Part shown: positions 40,584-41,357 of the stretch, one piece after another | How positions within the stretch are numbered: the first letter of the stretch is position 1 | How the letters are laid out: every line of letters starts with the position of its first letter | Assembly (NCBI GenBank): GCA_021162805.1 | Contig: JAGGXZ010000095.1 | Coordinates: 1 to 41,357, forward strand | Direction: 5' to 3' | DNA length: 41,357 nt | DNA from: Candidatus Poribacteria bacterium | GTDB lineage: Bacteria; Poribacteria; WGA-4E; B28-G17 | Made by a program: the position numbers and the translations under genes | Notes under the pieces: generated by a model | What the model saw: the letters and a program-made list of their open reading frames with translations, nothing else | Told to the model about the DNA's origin: nothing | Database searches by the model: none

Positions 40584-41267
40584 TCATTCCTCTTTGACTT
40601 GTCCCATTCTCCTCTTCAGCTCTTCATCCTTTAGGTAAGCCTCGCTGAAGGAGATGCCATATCTCATCTCAAACTCCTCCTTAACTCTCTTCTGCTCCGC
40701 TATTAGCTCATCGATAATGGATGAGATCTCATCATGTCTCCTTTTCAGACCGTCGAACTCCCTCTTCAACGCATCTATCTCCTCCCTCGTTCCTGCCTCC
40801 TTCATATCGTGAAGTATGATCTCCTCCATCCTTCGGTTGATCTTGAAGTTCTCCCTCAGAAGAGGGGATAGTTGAGCTTCTATAGCCATATATGCCTTAC
40901 GAGCTTCTTTATAAGCGATCAACATCTCATCCGTTTCATCTTGTCTTTCCAATAGTTTCTCCTTATCTTCGGGTTGCTCCAATAGATCTTCGGGTTGATA
41001 GGACGACGAGGTTTTTTCTGGTTTCCGTTTCTCAAGATTTTCCGGCCCTCGAGCTTCCCCCTCATCCTTCACCTCCATATCCAGTAGGGCGTTAAACTCC
41101 TCGAATGTGAGTTCATCTTCCTCCCGGCTGATAGGAGAGCCGCTTCCTCCGGGCTTTCCTCCCGTCGATATCGCCTTTAAGGGTTGGGATTCTGAAACGG
41201 AGTTTCCCACCTTTAACTCACTTGATGGCCTACTCCCCCAGTATCTTAGGAGTGAAGTTCCCCCCAA
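40584..41267 (-). CDS. Hypothetical coiled-coil protein
   Basis: The ORF is 227 residues if read from the TTG at 41267; the real start is unclear because no ATG or good ribosome binding site is near. A low-complexity, Ser/Gly/Pro-rich N-terminal third (about residues 1-95) is followed by an acidic segment and a long coiled coil (about residues 100-225, e.g. ERQDETDEMLIAYKEARKAYM and DALKREFDGLKRRHDEIS). No family is recognised. Confidence 0.6.
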   Translation of the reverse strand: MGGTSLLRYWGSRPSSELKVGNSVSESQPLKAISTGGKPGGSGSPISREEDELTFEEFNALLDMEVKDEGEARGPENLEKRKPEKTSSSYQPEDLLEQPEDKEKLLERQDETDEMLIAYKEARKAYMAIEAQLSPLLRENFKINRRMEEIILHDMKEAGTREEIDALKREFDGLKRRHDEISSIIDELIAEQKRVKEEFEMRYGISFSEAYLKDEELKRRMGQVKEE

Positions 41268-41322
41268 TTTTTGGACAGAGGATTAAGGTGGAATCAGAGG
41301 GAAGGAATCAGCTAAAATTGAA

Positions 41323-41338
41323 GGGAGCATCAGCTCCC
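41323..41338 (-). terminator. Hairpin at the right edge, possible terminator
   Basis: GGGAGC (41323-41328) and GCTCCC (41333-41338) pair with a four-base loop. On the minus strand TTCAATTTT follows. It may end a gene lying to the right of the window. Confidence 0.4.
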
Positions 41339-41357
41339 CACCACCTCATATCAGAGG

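Overview
The window (41,357 bp) looks like chromosomal sequence from an uncultured bacterium. Four things point towards Candidatus Poribacteria or a similar lineage: two Gfo/Idh/MocA oxidoreductases, a sugar-isomerase TIM barrel, an anaerobic-sulfatase-maturase-type radical SAM protein, and intergenic spaces full of short palindromic dispersed repeats. This placement is an inference. The T-box leader of pheS would also fit a Firmicutes-like lineage.

Layout. 1-8.6 kb: a radical SAM gene on the plus strand faces a long minus-strand run (argJ, argB, two small ORFs, a TolB-like beta-propeller, a zinc alcohol dehydrogenase, an M42 peptidase, an ECF sigma factor with its zinc-finger anti-sigma factor, and a membrane-anchored protein). 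8.7-10.2 kb: a plus-strand oxidoreductase and a PH-like protein behind a clear promoter. 10.2-21.0 kb: a six-ORF minus-strand defence operon of different codon usage. 21.0-21.5 kb: a repeat-rich gap with a MITE-like element flanked by a perfect 8-bp direct repeat. 21.5-25.0 kb: a HepT/MntA-type toxin-antitoxin pair translationally linked to mutS. 25.0-33.2 kb: the thrS-infC-rpmI-rplT-pheS-pheT cluster, with a T-box before pheS and a DUF4258/DUF2283 pair between pheS and pheT, preceded by a Val-Cys-Gly tRNA operon. 33.3-35.8 kb: a zinc/manganese ABC importer. 35.8-41.3 kb: assorted minus-strand genes (membrane protein, oxidoreductase, lipoprotein, sugar isomerase, rsmD, coiled-coil protein) separated by repeats.

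The most interesting region is the defence operon. It encodes the DISARM core: DrmA helicase, DrmB DUF1998 protein and DrmC phospholipase-D-like protein. Upstream lie two ORFs that look like one DrmE-sized protein split by a single-base shift. The first gene is an unusual 720-residue fusion of a GNAT acetyltransferase, a soluble ABC ATPase and an ASCH domain. No DNA methyltransferase is present, although both described DISARM classes carry one. The fusion could supply a different self/non-self mark or sensor; this is a hypothesis.

Smaller points of interest are mutS under a toxin-antitoxin promoter with an operator-like inverted repeat, an apparent AUA start for infC, a decayed VapBC-like pair broken by a repeat, and several families of MITE-like repeats.
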